A stretch of 64,000 bases of DNA, from the NCBI GenBank assembly GCA_947396885.1, contig OX377202.1, positions 71,892,643 to 71,956,642 on the forward strand, read 5' to 3'. Below the pieces are notes generated by a model that ran no database searches, had not been told where the DNA came from, and saw only the letters and a list, made by a program, of their open reading frames with translations. The stretch comes from Heligmosomoides polygyrus polygyrus. Lineage: Eukaryota > Nematoda > Chromadorea > Rhabditida > Heligmosomidae. Made by a program: the position numbers and the translations under genes. Shown one piece after another: positions 31,049 through 42,920 of the stretch; position 1 is the stretch's first letter, and each line of letters begins with the position of its first letter.

Positions 31049-34000
31049 ATGGGAAAATACAGCGAGTATTTTCTGATGCACGAGAACATGCTGATATGCA
31101 CGACGTGTAGCTGGGCAATTCCGAAGCCGAAGGACTGCACGACGTCTTCGCTGCGGCATCACCTGCGGAAGAAACATCCCGAGCTCTACAACTGCTTCAA
31201 GGATCGTGAGGATCGCACCAGGCATGAGAGGGCGACAGCCGCAGAGAGAGCGCTGGCACTGGCCCACGGTCTCAAGCTGTGGAAGTCAGAGCCCGAGGCC
31301 GGACCTGAGATGCCGCAGGCTAAAAGACCTTGCTGGAACGGCGCTCCCTCGTCTTCCGCGGAGCCACAGGGCCACTGGGAGCACGAGCGAGTGGACAGCC
31401 GAATGGACAACATAGAAAGAGCGATCACTCAAATGCTGTGCACCACTGCGCTTCCGTCCTCCTTCCTGGACAGCCCTGGTTTCCGCAACCTGCTCAGTGT
31501 GACATCGCCTCGGTTCCAAATGAAATCACGCGCCCATTTCAGTCAGAACTCTCTTGGCCGTCTTCACGAGGAATATGCCAATAAGATAAGGACGATGCTG
31601 AATCCGGCTTCGTTTGTGAGCTTCTCTACGGACGTGAGAATGTTGCCGGGTACGAGCCAATCCTTGCTGACGTTCACCGTGCATTTTATCGACGACATGA
31701 TGGTCCCCCGATTTGCCACGGTGTCTGCAAGCCTAATAGACGGATTACCGACCGAGAGTGAAACCAGGGCGTTGCTGAACAAGGCGCTCAACTCATTTGA
31801 AGTCAGTCAGGAGAGGAGCCACATTCTGGTCGAGCATTGGCCAATCAATGCTGCCGGTTCGACGACGATGAGAAATGTGAGCGACTTCACTCAAAAACTA
31901 CAGAAGGTAAGAGCTGACCTTTTTGAACTCTGGTCAGATCCCCTTTAGGAACCTTTATATCTTTCAGGCGGTTGACGAAGGGTTGCGACTGTTGCTGAAC
32001 GAGAACGACTCCTTCATGCATAACGTCAAAGAAGCAGGGCGGTGGCTGTGCAAAGCTGAGTCGGAGAAGATCTTCCGACAGTGCAATCGGCTGTGCTCGG
32101 AGACTGCTGAGGTATGGGACCTCTTCCACAATCCCTTTCAGTTCGTCATTTGCAGTGTTAAATACTTTCACATCAATTTTGGGCTTTAAAACCAAACCGG
32201 ACGCCTTCTAGATCAAAGAGAATGTATTTCAAATTGAACAGATCACTTTAAGGTTGAAGGAAATTTTTGCTAAAAAAAGTTATTTCACATTTGTTTGAAA
32301 ATTTACCGTTGCCGACCCAAAATTGATTACTCCGTATGGACGTGAAAAAATCGGATCTTATTGGACGGAGTGGGACACATCACTCTGTCAATTTGAGAAC
32401 GGCTCTTCAATTGAAAGCCGAATAAATGTGAACGGCGCACTCTCGGAGGATTGCTGGCATGACAAACCACTCGTGACGCACGCTATGCTTGAGATACTCC
32501 GAAAACATGCAAGTCCTGGAAAAAAAGCTCCTCCAATCGTAGGGCCTGCCCCAGTCATTCGTTTTGGCCATCGAAAACGCGGTGATCAGATAAAGCTGTG
32601 TGCATGTTTGTGCAGAATTCGAAAAGGCGAATCGAAGGGTGCTAACCGTTTCTCAAAAAAAAAAACTCAAATTAGAGGAATTGTGAGCACGCGACGGTTT
32701 TCGACAATCCGCGACCGCCCTTCGCGATGGAGCGCATGTTTTCAATTTCGAACATTTTCATGGCTCCATATGAAATACGTATATCAAGCGATAGAGTTCG
32801 AGTTCCTGAGCTCAAATATGCCCTTGATTTTTCAAACGTGTGACTTTTAGACGAATTTTATTAAAGAGGCGCGAAAATCGCAAAGTCGCGGTTTTTGTGG
32901 CGTCTATCCAAAAGACGCGTCCGGTACTGTACTGCACAATCGCGCCAGGATGGTAACACCATATGCTCTCCCGAGGGAGTCAAGGCGCTACCTTTTCCAA
33001 ACGCAACAAAAAAATAAAGAGTAAACCCGGGTGGGCAGATACAAAACGCAATCATATATCGTTACATGACCGCTCTGCATACAGCAGCGCAAACTCGGAA
33101 AAATTTCTCAACCTGCCAGCACAGTCGCTAGCTTGGTACCACACAACAGAGCCGAGAGGGAGCATTAACAACCAATAGAGACGTTTTTCGAAACCTCATC
33201 ATACGGATGTTCTTTGCTCATCACCCGTCTGGTAACTGAGTGTTGGCAAACATCTGCGACCGATGGTCTTGCCACGGCGCCGTATTCGATCCCGAGCTAG
33301 TAGGATGGGATCAGCATGAGGTCGTCAGCTGTAAACATCCGAGGCTGTGGTGGGCTTCAGACGGAGACTCACGCCTTCCTCCTTTGTGTGTATGGGGTTG
33401 TAAGTTGTTCATTCTAAGGCTGCATGGTCTGAATATTCAATATTTGCTTGAAGACAGCTTAGCTTCTCTTTTAAGAATGCGATAGCAAAACGTTAAATCA
33501 ATCACTATTCTTCTATAGTAAGGAACGTATGGAACATTTTCAAGCGCTCTTTCTAGTTTGGCAATGCAGAAGGATTCGATAATTCAGTGAATCGGTGTGC
33601 ATTTAAAGAGTTATTATGCTCCTCAACTTTTAACGCATCATTTTTGAGAACAGGTTAGCAAACCTATACGTCATAGTTGACGTGAGACAATACATACGCC
33701 TCATAGAGTCGTAGTAATAATAGCACATTTGAACACTTAATGTTGCACAAAATCATAAACATGGCTTTATATGCTTTTTGTTGCGCTGTCTATATGCTTG
33801 GAAAATTTGAGTTCCGCATCAAATTATCCCGAGATCTCTAACAATACTACATCGCGACGTCGCAATACCGTTAACGTAAAAATCTTAAGAAACAGATTCA
33901 TCAATATGCATCACCATACTTTTGTTTACGTTGAGTGGAATGCTCCATTGATTAGTCCATACATTAATTCTTTCAACTAGTGATTAATACGGTAACTGAT

Positions 34001-37000
34001 GAGAGTTGCTGGCTGAATTCATTCTCCGTTTTGCTTCAGATAATTTGCGGTAATCTTGAATATCACGAAATCTTACAGTAAATAAGTGGATTTGAGTGCC
34101 GTACTCATAGGAGGACTCTTATGTAAAAAAACTCCGCACTTGCGCAATCTTGGAGCATCACTAACGTACGGAAATCTGTCCTTATAAAACTTAAAACTCG
34201 CTAATATCTAGTTCCTGTTGCGTCCTTCTACGGCATGAAGCCGTTCACCACTTCCGTGTGCGCATCATAGGTGCTCTTTCCGAACCGTCCAATAACGTCA
34301 TTTGTTTCTGTTGTTCAATACTTCTGGCCCTCAGATTGCTCCGCAACCGTTCCCATGCTCAAAAGCGGTCGTTTCATGACGTTGACACGTCTACCGAATC
34401 CAGTAGCTCACTGCGCGACGTCGTGACATTTCTTTTGAGTCCAGACGCTTGTTGCACGACATCGGTGACGCGTCTCCTGAATTTGGACACTTAGAAACGC
34501 GACCAGTTGCTGATGTGTCAAGGAGGAAGAATTGTAGCTACACCCCAAGTGAGAAGTTCTGCCCATGTGAGATTAGGTGAGGCGCTCCCACACAGGCAAG
34601 ATCACTCGACGGCTACCTTAATTATGCAGTGGTAGAAAGGTAGATGCTTTGGCACTTTCATTTTCGAGCTCAATATCTCCGTGTGTGTAGAGTATCGCCT
34701 TGCACTCTTTAATCACAACATCCCTTCCGACCAAACGCAGCCGACGTGGATATCAATCCGGTTCCAATGCATTCCTTCCGAGATTGGTGTCAAAGCACCA
34801 GAAAACGGAAATCGGTGTTTCTTTTTTATTGAAGAGAGGTCGCTAACGATCTCGAGAAGGACAAACGGTGTTGCGCTTACGTATAAATAGACATGAAGAT
34901 GGAAGAAGGGCAAAAGTCTTCCGACTGTCCTATTGAGCTGTTGAGGAAACTTTAGTACTTTCCTAGTTTAAACATGACCATCATATATTTTTGCTCTCTG
35001 AGACTATGCAGCTATAATTTTTCCTTTTTCCAGGGAGCCGAAATGTGCTGGAGCTGCCTCTATACCCTCTTGTGTCGAATGATTGAGCAGAAGAACAGCC
35101 TCGCGTTCGCACTTGCCGAAGCGATACCGGAGCACGTTAAGTTCGACGGGTCTGACTGGGAGCGAATTCGAGAGATTGTCGGCGTGCTGAAGCCGATCGA
35201 CTTTGCTATCGGCCTTGTCAAACATCGTTATTTTACGCCGATATCTGTTGTCATTCCACTCTACAAGGTGATTCTACGCCAACTGAGAGGGGACTCGTCA
35301 TGTTTGGAGGCTGTGAAGGACGCCATCTGTTCCACCCTCGAGGACGTGATGAGTGGATGTGAGGATAGGGATGAATTCTTCCTGGCCACGTTTGTGGATC
35401 CACGTTTTCGGTCGGCCTATTTCACTTGCAACAAGCGTCAAGAGATTCTGGAGAAGCTCGAGGAAATGGCTTTCCTACCGGTACAGGCACCAGTGTCGAC
35501 AGCGGAGCCGACGTTTGAGGATTCCTCGAACCCGTTCATCGCTTTTCGAAAATTCGAACCACCGGCAGCATCAAGTCCAGCTAACCCATCGAAGATCGAA
35601 GCCGGCACTAGAGCACTAGCGGTGAGAGATTTCACCTATTTCATAGTAGGATCTGATGCCAATACAAACATTTTTAAATAGTTGTACATTATATTAGATT
35701 ATATACAACTACAGTAAATTATGTGGGTTGGATTATGTCCCTTATGCCGTTGTTGCATAAGGCCCCCAATTACGCGGGGAAATGGGTATTCCATGCAACA
35801 CAGGCATAAGGGGGGTAAGCTGCAACCCCATGTATTAGCCCATCGCGAGAAGGAGCGCGGTAGGTGCTCTCTTGCGTGCATTTCATTTTGTACGATGTGA
35901 TGGTGAGTGCTGAGATACGAAACTGTCTTCGTACATCTGATATTCAAGACATGATTAGGGTTATCGATGTCCCTCCAAGGCCCTTGACTTCATGTTCGGA
36001 ACCTTTCGAATACAGGAGAGACCACCGGGGCCGCTACCATGCAAGCGCTATGCTGCGACTGTCCTTGTCGATCTTAGCCTGAGAAAGCGACACCTCAGCG
36101 AACGGAACACTCGAGAGGTTTTGAATCAGAGCTAAGAATCCTGGGGCAACCGCAAGGAAGAGGGCCTAGTGGTAATCTAAGTGCTAGCACCTCCTCAGAT
36201 CTGTGCAGGTACCGACCTACTCGATCTGACCTACAGGGCTAATTAGGTCTGGTGGTCCTTGCTGAAGCCCATTCACCCACGTCACTTCCAGCTACGAATA
36301 AGTCCTCGAAATCACCTGTCAGCCCACAAGGGAAGGATTGAAATGTATGTCTGAACGGGGAGGGCGGTCATATAGGAAAAATTCCTACCCCTCCTATAGT
36401 GTAAGAATGAGTTTCTTTTTTGCAAAGTCGTTAGACCCATGGAGTGCGGGGTCCTTGAAGTCACAGTGGAATCAGCGCGAATTCTGCGTTCTCTTGTTAG
36501 CGCGGAATGCCACTGCACGCGAGCGGCTCGAGCGTAGTGGAAAGTAACGCTGCTTCACGCGAGGAGGTCGGGGGTTTGACTCTTCTTCGATGCCATATTT
36601 TTGCATTTGAACTGATTGGATGAGATATGAAGAACTCTGACGTCTATACCATTTTCAAAGGGGTTTTGCGTAATCTGAGACTGCAGAATTCGCGAGGCGC
36701 TAATTTCATTGTGATACCAATTGAGTGGTGGGGAATTTTCCTATATTACTGGACCTCCCCATTCAGACATTCGCTTCAGACCATTCGCTGTCAGTGGTCT
36801 CTTGCAACTTCCATCACTGATCCTGTTGCTGTTTTTCTTAAGATAGCTACTTTGTAAGCTGAGTTGGTTTTGGACAAGTAATGTTGTGAATATGTCCAAC
36901 TTTCTTACGCTCTGAAGAAGGCAAAGTTGCCGAAACGTCAACCGGAATGAAGCCGTAGGAAATTTTACCATTAGTCATCATCTTTTCAATGATCGTCATA

Positions 37001-38432
37001 GTGTAAGATTCCCATGAGAATATTCATGGAAAGGCGAGGCTAGTACACATGAAAACATTGTCAAGTGATGGAAATTTCATGCTCATTCAAAAAACGTTTT
37101 TTTCTTAAGACGACACGCTTTCCTAACTCAGCGTTAGATGAGTTTTTAGTACAAATCTCCTTCAAGGATTACTAAGTCTTTGGTAAAAAGTTATCTGTTA
37201 TGATTCAGTATAAGTTAATTCTTCTTTCACAATTGTCCGATTTGAAATGAAAACCCTTTAAAATGCAAGCGGTCTATATGCATTCATTGGACATATACTG
37301 CATACCCTTATCTGTAAATGGAGATGAGAAAATTCTTAGCAGGTGGGCAACGTGACCTGACTGAAGGACAAGCAGTGGATAGAGAAATTCGCCCTCATTT
37401 GTATCAGTTTAATTTTTATGCGATTGTAGATAAGAATTGGAGCATGTTTGACAGATAGATCAGTGGAAAAGGTTGACACAAAACCCTCATAAATACTTTT
37501 CAAATACGAATTTACTCTCCAGGACGGTTGTGGTCACTGATTGAATGGATTTCTCCGTTATAACATTCGAGAATCCAATGAGTCAACTACATCAATATAG
37601 AATGTCCTTGATTCGAAAGGCCTGCTAGGCTGTAAGCCTTGGGGGATGTTGCTCAGAAAAAAGAAAATATTCAGCGCTACGGTGATGTTTAACTGCGCGT
37701 CAGAAAATCAGCGCTTAAAGAGGAGGACGGATTAGGGATGTAGAACCTATTGCACTTATCCTACTTTGTACAATTAGAAGCTTTTTCATCAACCGTTACT
37801 TAGAATCTTAAAGAGGATTAAGTACTGAATCTATGGTGAAGCCCACCTGTGAATTCGTCCACTGCCAAAAGTCTTGTACTCCGTGGAATATTTGCACAAG
37901 TATAATAATTTATCACTAATGGTATGTCGATTTTGATCAAGTTTTTTTGGTCCAGTAAACTAGTGTTTTGATCTGAGATATTTTTTTTTGAACGTAGCTG
38001 GATCAGACATTTTTGGAACAACCCACTATAGTAGGAGACAGCATTGAAGTTGATTTTATTATAATTTGAGCTTTTTCTCTAACCTTGTTTGAATTTTTGT
38101 TCCATCATTTCAGCTTCAACTAAAATGAAACGGTTTTTCATATGTGGTGAGATGTAAGGCCATTCCAGGAACTCGAAGATTACCTCTCGCAAGATCCCTC
38201 GTTTGCCACCGACCCGTACGAGTTTTGGCAGAACGAGGTTAACTCGGCGAAGTATCCGCTGATCAAGAAGCTCGCCTCCAAGTATCTCTCCGCACCTGGA
38301 ATTTCGGTGGATTGCCAGGCCGTCTTCTCTCAACTGGAGCTGCTCAATGGCGATCTGCGCAAAAACTGGGAACCTGAGGAGCTGGATAAATTGCTGTTTT
38401 TGCACCACAACATACTGATATTTGGTTTCTGA
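31049..38432 (+). CDS. BED zinc finger / hAT-derived protein, four exons
   Basis: The exons I infer are 31049-31906, 31968-32111, 35034-35621 and 38169-38432. All junctions have GT-AG ends and are phase 0, giving 617 codons with no stop. Exon 1 encodes a BED finger (C17, C20, H38, H43). It also carries the hAT landmark PSSFLDSPGFRNLLSV and VSFSTDVR, which contains the first RNase H-fold Asp (D195). Where active hAT enzymes have TDNAAN, this protein reads PINAAG, so the second catalytic Asp appears lost. Exon 3 begins at the usual RWNSTY position but reads CWSCLY. It continues IEQKNSLAFALAE and FVDPRFRSAYF. Exon 4 is the C-terminal hAT dimerisation domain (YPLIKKLASKYLSAPGISVD, LDKLLFLHHN). 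An open frame with altered catalytic residues suggests a domesticated DNA-binding protein. An upstream exon is possible because the frame is open back to 30965. Confidence 0.75.
32112..35033 (+). other. Intron 2 of the hAT-derived gene (~2.9 kb)
   Basis: The donor is GCTGAG|GTATGG and the acceptor TTTTTCCAG|GGAGCC. The intron holds a 175-codon plus-strand frame (32323-32850) and several shorter ones without recognised motifs. It also holds an M42 minisatellite piece (34425-34495) and a possibly repeat-derived block around 33240-33400. Nothing in it extends the coding frame of exon 2 or 3. Confidence 0.55.
34425..34495 (+). repeat. M42 minisatellite units
   Basis: CAGACGCTTGTTGCACGACATC, GGTGACGCGTCTCCTGAA and GGACACTTAG match the units at 10651 and 13950. 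About 1.5 units are present. Confidence 0.55.
35622..38168 (+). other. Intron 3 of the hAT-derived gene (~2.5 kb)
   Basis: The donor is ACTAGCG|GTGAGA and the acceptor CATTCCAG|GAACTC. It contains repeat R1 copy 2 (36325-36665) and, just after it, an inverted partial copy of the R1 start (36735-36790). A CTGAAGA-GGCA-TGCC-GAAAC motif lies at 36912-36936. There are no additional recognised exons. Confidence 0.5.
36325..36665 (+). repeat. Dispersed repeat R1, copy 2
   Basis: The same unit as 23095-23430 with the same block order. The reverse complement of 36735-36790 again shows GAAGCG-ATGTCTGAA-GGGGAGG and ATATAGGAAAA, so the start of the unit is repeated in opposite orientation. Confidence 0.55.
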
Positions 38433-38816
38433 TCTGAATTGGTTTAGAGTTCTGACAGGGTAATTGAGTTCTGAAGCGTTGTTCGGATGCAACTCGAGAA
38501 ACAGCTGTTGTGCCTTTTCCACATATCTGCGGGAGTTCACGCATTCCCAATCAGGGAGAGGGTTCAGGGACACCAACAAAAGTGAAGAGTGTTCCGGCGT
38601 GGTATTGCTTGGAATTTTGGTTTGCGGGAATCACGGGAGATTTTTATGACCGTGAAAGTTGTACCTAATTCGATCTCTAGAGGTAGGCCTGATGAAGACT
38701 GATGCCGTCCTTCCAACTCTGTTATTTTGTTTGTTTTTGTTTTGAAATGTATTTGTATTCAATGGATGTTTAGCATTTCGCTTGCACTAACTGGATCGGC
38801 TGTTTTTCGTTGTGCT

Positions 38817-38822
38817 AATAAA
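38817..38822 (+). terminator. Candidate polyadenylation signal of the hAT-derived gene
   Basis: The first AATAAA after the stop codon at 38430-38432 in a suitable context (GTGCTAATAAATGC), about 385 bases downstream. No other gene intervenes. Confidence 0.4.
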
Positions 38823-39100
38823 TGCTATTAATATATCGATCAAAGAACTTCATTTGAAGTCCCATAACAAATTGGTTGCTAACCTAGATAGGCTTACTGA
38901 GCTTCTTTATAGAAAATCAATGAATTAATCAAATTAACCATGCATTTTGAAGCGAGACATTCTCCAGTGTGTTTCAAAGGTTCTTGAACGATATTAACTT
39001 CATTGTTGCCAATAGTAAGGTATGGTAGAGTGACGGATCATGTTCCAACACTTTAGGTTATAGGATATCAGGTGCTTCCACCACAGGTGCGATTATTTTA

Positions 39101-39613
39101 GTGGCGAAGGTGATGGACCTACGCGGTTCGCTCGTCCGCTATGTTCACGGTTTTTCATACCTTTGGTGTCAGCAGAGCAGTGTGTTTTTATGCTTAGGCT
39201 TATCAATTTTGCCCTTTCTTATCTCCAATTTGCGGGGTAGCTTTACCGTACTCTCCTCGTTTTTGGGAACGATCAAAAATTTTCGCGATCAAAAATTGGC
39301 AACAAAACATTTCTCAATAGCTCTCAAAGTCCACAGAAAGTGTAAGAATCAAACGTGGTTATCGCACCTTGCTGCGTATACGCCCCTCTTATCTCCTCGT
39401 CTTCATAAAAGCACACAGTGGGAGAAGGAACGCCCGGATTACGAAGATGTAATGCGCAAGTGCTCCTACATGCTGATCAGCATGTTCTACGCTTGTCCGC
39501 TTTGTGGGGTCACGCAGCTTTACGGTTGCCTGCTTCTTCCATTATTATGGATTCTTAACATGGATGCAATGAGCCCTCTAGCTGAGAAAAGACGTTTCTA
39601 TCCTAACCTTTAG
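39101..39613 (+). CDS. Hypothetical 170-codon frame
   Basis: This is an open frame from ATG with hydrophobic stretches near the start (VFLCLGLSILPFLISNL) and near the end (LYGCLLLPLLWILNM) and a basic middle. I recognise no family, and the frame is not conserved elsewhere in the window. The neighbouring sequence to 40250 has no other signal. It may be a chance frame. Confidence 0.2.
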   Translation: MAKVMDLRGSLVRYVHGFSYLWCQQSSVFLCLGLSILPFLISNLRGSFTVLSSFLGTIKNFRDQKLATKHFSIALKVHRKCKNQTWLSHLAAYTPLLSPRLHKSTQWEKERPDYEDVMRKCSYMLISMFYACPLCGVTQLYGCLLLPLLWILNMDAMSPLAEKRRFYPNL

Positions 39614-39614
39614 C

Positions 39615-40250
39615 TACGGACACGCACGATTACGCAGTAGCCGATTTTGTTCACTGATGCAGATTCTATGATGCCCTATCCGCTCTCCTCTTCAGCGCAG
39701 TATCGTCGAGTTTCAATTTCAATTCTAACACTGAAAGAATTGCAAACATGGGCATAGCGCGGAGCCGGACCTTCTCTACTGGTCCATCCCTCCACCACCA
39801 GGACAAACGCTCTCGTGGGGAAAGCTTGCGCTAAAGAACATGGGAGCGCGTTAAACGATCACCTCCTGCAACTCCTGTCCACCTTGCTCGGAGTAACGTC
39901 ATCTGGCCAGGAAGACATTTTCTCCTCAGCCTCTCTGGCATCTGGCACGCTTTCTCATTGCAGTACGTTTTGATACACCTTTCTTTCTCCTTACATTATA
40001 GAGCTATGAGGCTTCTCTATAATCACTATCCATCCAATTTTTCTACTTTTCCTTCCTTCATAATAACGGCCTCTTAATGAGAACTCATTAAAATAAATAT
40101 AATGTTGATGTAAAGAAGGAATAATGGGCTATTAACGTCTTCCAGTGACAAAAAGAAGACGAGAAGGAAATGTCTGTCTTGCCAGGTATCCACTCCCTTG
40201 CTCGTGATAAAAGATCACCAGATTTATTCATTTATTTGTTTTTTATTTAG
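39615..40250. other. No gene recognised
   Basis: There are no long frames or matched repeats between the hypothetical frame and the LINE remnant. Confidence 0.3.
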
Positions 40251-40254
40251 ATGA

Positions 40255-41186
40255 GAAGGTTGAGTAACTTCCTTCCCTTATCACATCTTCTGGTGTTAAT
40301 TGCGTTGCTTTCGCTGATGACATCAAGCTTTACCATAACATTAGCTGAACCAGTGATTGTGATACATTACAGCGGTTCATCTCGTCAGTCAAAAAAAATG
40401 GTCGGAAGATTGGAGTTTACCCTTATCAAAGGAAAAGACAAAGTTACTGCGTGTTGGGGTTAACCCTCCGCCCTTTCATTATCGTATTGGCGGCACGACC
40501 ATAGAAAAGGTTGATGAAATAAATGACCTTGGGTTCTTGGTCAACAGGAAACTCTGTTTTGATGCCCACTGTGAGCGGATAGTAGCCAGGGCGCACTCAG
40601 TGATACATCAACTTTTGAGGGCTCTTTCAACCAAAGACTCCTCAATTCTTATTAATTCCTATAAGTCAGACATACGGCTTCTAGTTGAGTACGGCACTGT
40701 TGTTTTCAATCCCCACAAGAAAAGAATTATTGATAAACTGGAAAAAACTGCAGAGCAATTTCATGAGAAAATTTTTGTAAGGATGGTTGGGTTCTCTTAT
40801 GATGTCATACATCGATCAAACGTTAGAAATTTTAATCTCAAGTTTTCCTCCTTGGCACACCTCAGAAAGAAATTTGACCTAATCGTGCTGCATAAAATTC
40901 TGACTAGGGCCTCTGGTATTCCACCTGAAGGGTTCCTGGCTGTGAGATCACCCATTACAATGGGCGGTGCGTTGAAGTTATTATAATTGTGCCAAAAGCG
41001 AGGCTCAGTTGTAGGGTTCATTTTTTCGCCAATAGGGCAACTTCCTCTTACATCAAAATTAGTAAAAACCATCCTCTTATACATTCTTTATACTCCTTCA
41101 AAAAACATTATCGTGAAACACCTGGATCCGCAATGTTGAGCGTCTTGGTTGCTTTCTATGTTTATAATGATAAGTTCCTCTCTTAG
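40255..41186 (+). pseudogene. CR1/Jockey-like LINE reverse transcriptase remnant, copy D1
   Basis: In one frame 40291-40344 reads SGVNCVAFADDIKLYHN, containing the RT catalytic FADD box at 40310-40321. After a frameshift, a long frame (40459-40986) reads INDLGFLVNRKLCFDAHCER, STKDSSILINSYKSDIRLLV, EYGTVVFNPHKKRIIDKLEK and LRKKFDLIVLHKI. This is the C-terminal region that follows the RT in CR1/Jockey-type elements. A last piece (40989-41186) continues as RLSCRVHFFANRATSSYIKI. The 5' part, including the endonuclease, is absent. It is the same family as D2. Confidence 0.78.
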
Positions 41187-41189
41187 CAT

Positions 41190-42555
41190 TTCTTTACCGC
41201 TTCTGGATTATTTGTTCCTTGAAGGTAAAGAGTTGCTGAGAGGTCTTGGTCGTTCGAACCCGTCCATTATATGCATACTCCTATTGGGTGTGGCTCCCTT
41301 GCCTCTGGAGCTCACACCTGTCTGTTTCGGAGAAAACGGCGTACAGCGTGGAAGGAGATCCTAACATACTCTTTCTTTTCAAGTGACATAGAGACAGTTT
41401 AAAGAGTTAGGTTAATTTGAAAAACTTCTCTTGCGGCTTCGATCAAGTACAATACTCATGCTGATTTTTTCCGTGTTTTAATAGCTTATTGAGTAATCTA
41501 ACAGCTTTCGGCTACACCAATGTGTGGATACAATCTGCGCAGACGCGGACCATTTCTGCAGGCCCGCACTAGTTCCACTAGATTCCTCGCAGTCGAAGTA
41601 AGTAGGCATTCACTTTCAGAAAAATTGTTCGCCTCACACGAGAATCAGACTTTCTTTAAAAAAAAGAATTGGGTGCTTGGGTGTTTTGAAAGCTTGTTTC
41701 CGCTTACGAAAAAGAATTTCGTATTAAATTGGAAAATCCATCGGGCAACAATTACTTCTTATAACGTCATGCACTCTATTACGCATGCCGTTGGTAATCG
41801 AAAGTGGTGACTTGCAGCATCTAGAAAGTAATGTTCCGTATGGCACAAGGTACTTCCGCTGCAATTTCTGAAGGGTGAGAAGACAAAAAAAAGTACCAAG
41901 GAAGGCTCCACGCATTCACCCCACTTTAAAGAGCAGCCCTTTAAAAACCTGAAAATTCGTTGCTGCTGGTGAATATAAGTGATTGCTAAATATAAAATGA
42001 GCTCTTCCCCAACCGAGGATGTAGTTAGAAGAGCTCATTGCGCTCGCAATAAGCAATTTCGAAGTATAAAAAGAGCCTAAAATTTATATTCAAATTCTCC
42101 ATGATCATCGACCTCGGAACTCACAAACGACGGCTCTTCCTGTACAAGCTAGATAACAATGCATTTGAGCATTACTGTCCAGCTTCTGGCAGGAAGAACC
42201 GGCTGCTTGTAGCATCCAGCAATGCAGTTTTCTACCGCTGCGCAGAAAGTGGTCACTGTCAGAACACCCGGATCCTCCTCAGGTTTGGGTGCAGAGATGC
42301 CCATAGAGTGTAATTAGCGAAGACGCAGTTCTTTACGAGCGCCCTCTGGTATTTCGGAAAAATGAGTGCTCAAAATTTAGGTAGAACAAAATTAGTTTAG
42401 ACCATTAGACAGTCCTCTTCAATATGATTTGAATTCTGGAAAAATTTCTAGGAAGGGATGAAAATGAACAGAGTTATGGCAAAAGAACAAAAAGAACGCG
42501 CAGAACGCGCCCACCGCGCCCTTTTTCCAATCCGTGTGGTGGGTACTGTATGTGA
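41190..42555. other. No gene recognised
   Basis: Short frames only (for example 41520-41810). The D1 LINE 3' end probably lies in the first ~200 bases but I cannot place it. Confidence 0.3.
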
Positions 42556-42559
42556 GTTT

Positions 42560-42920
42560 TCCATTTATTTTTGTTGCATCGTTTACAGGTGTGAAACTCC
42601 ATGCTAACAGAAATTTTGCTATCAATCGAATACAGATCGCAACGTTTTGGATGAGGGCTTGGTGTCATCCTTTCCTCTAAAAAAGGCCCCTTTCAGTACT
42701 TTCAAAGAAGTTTCACACCACTATTTTCCTCAGAAATAAGAAATTACTGAAATCACAAACAAGGTGTTCGCTTTTTGAGTGCGTTAACTTAAGCTTTGAA
42801 GACAATTATACTAAAATTTCCCTTGAACAAAAAATTATACTAATCTTCTTTCTTGGAGAGATTCCATTAGTTTAATGCAGAAAGAGCCCACTTCTATTTG
42901 GAAGATTTTGATTGATTTCA
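42560..42920 (+). repeat. Dispersed repeat R2, copy 3
   Basis: TTTTGTTGCATCG-TTACAGGTGTGAAACTCC, ACAGAAATTTTGCTATCAAT and TTGAACAAAAAATTAT with TAGTTTAATGCAGA match the copies at 6838 and 22700. Confidence 0.6.

Noticed and set aside
32323..32850. 175-codon frame as an extra exon of the hAT-derived gene
   Set aside because: There is no hAT similarity, and the flanking exons already join in phase without it.
38079..38579. 166-codon minus-strand frame
   Set aside because: It is the antisense of the last hAT exon, whose plus-strand translation has the dimerisation-domain motif.
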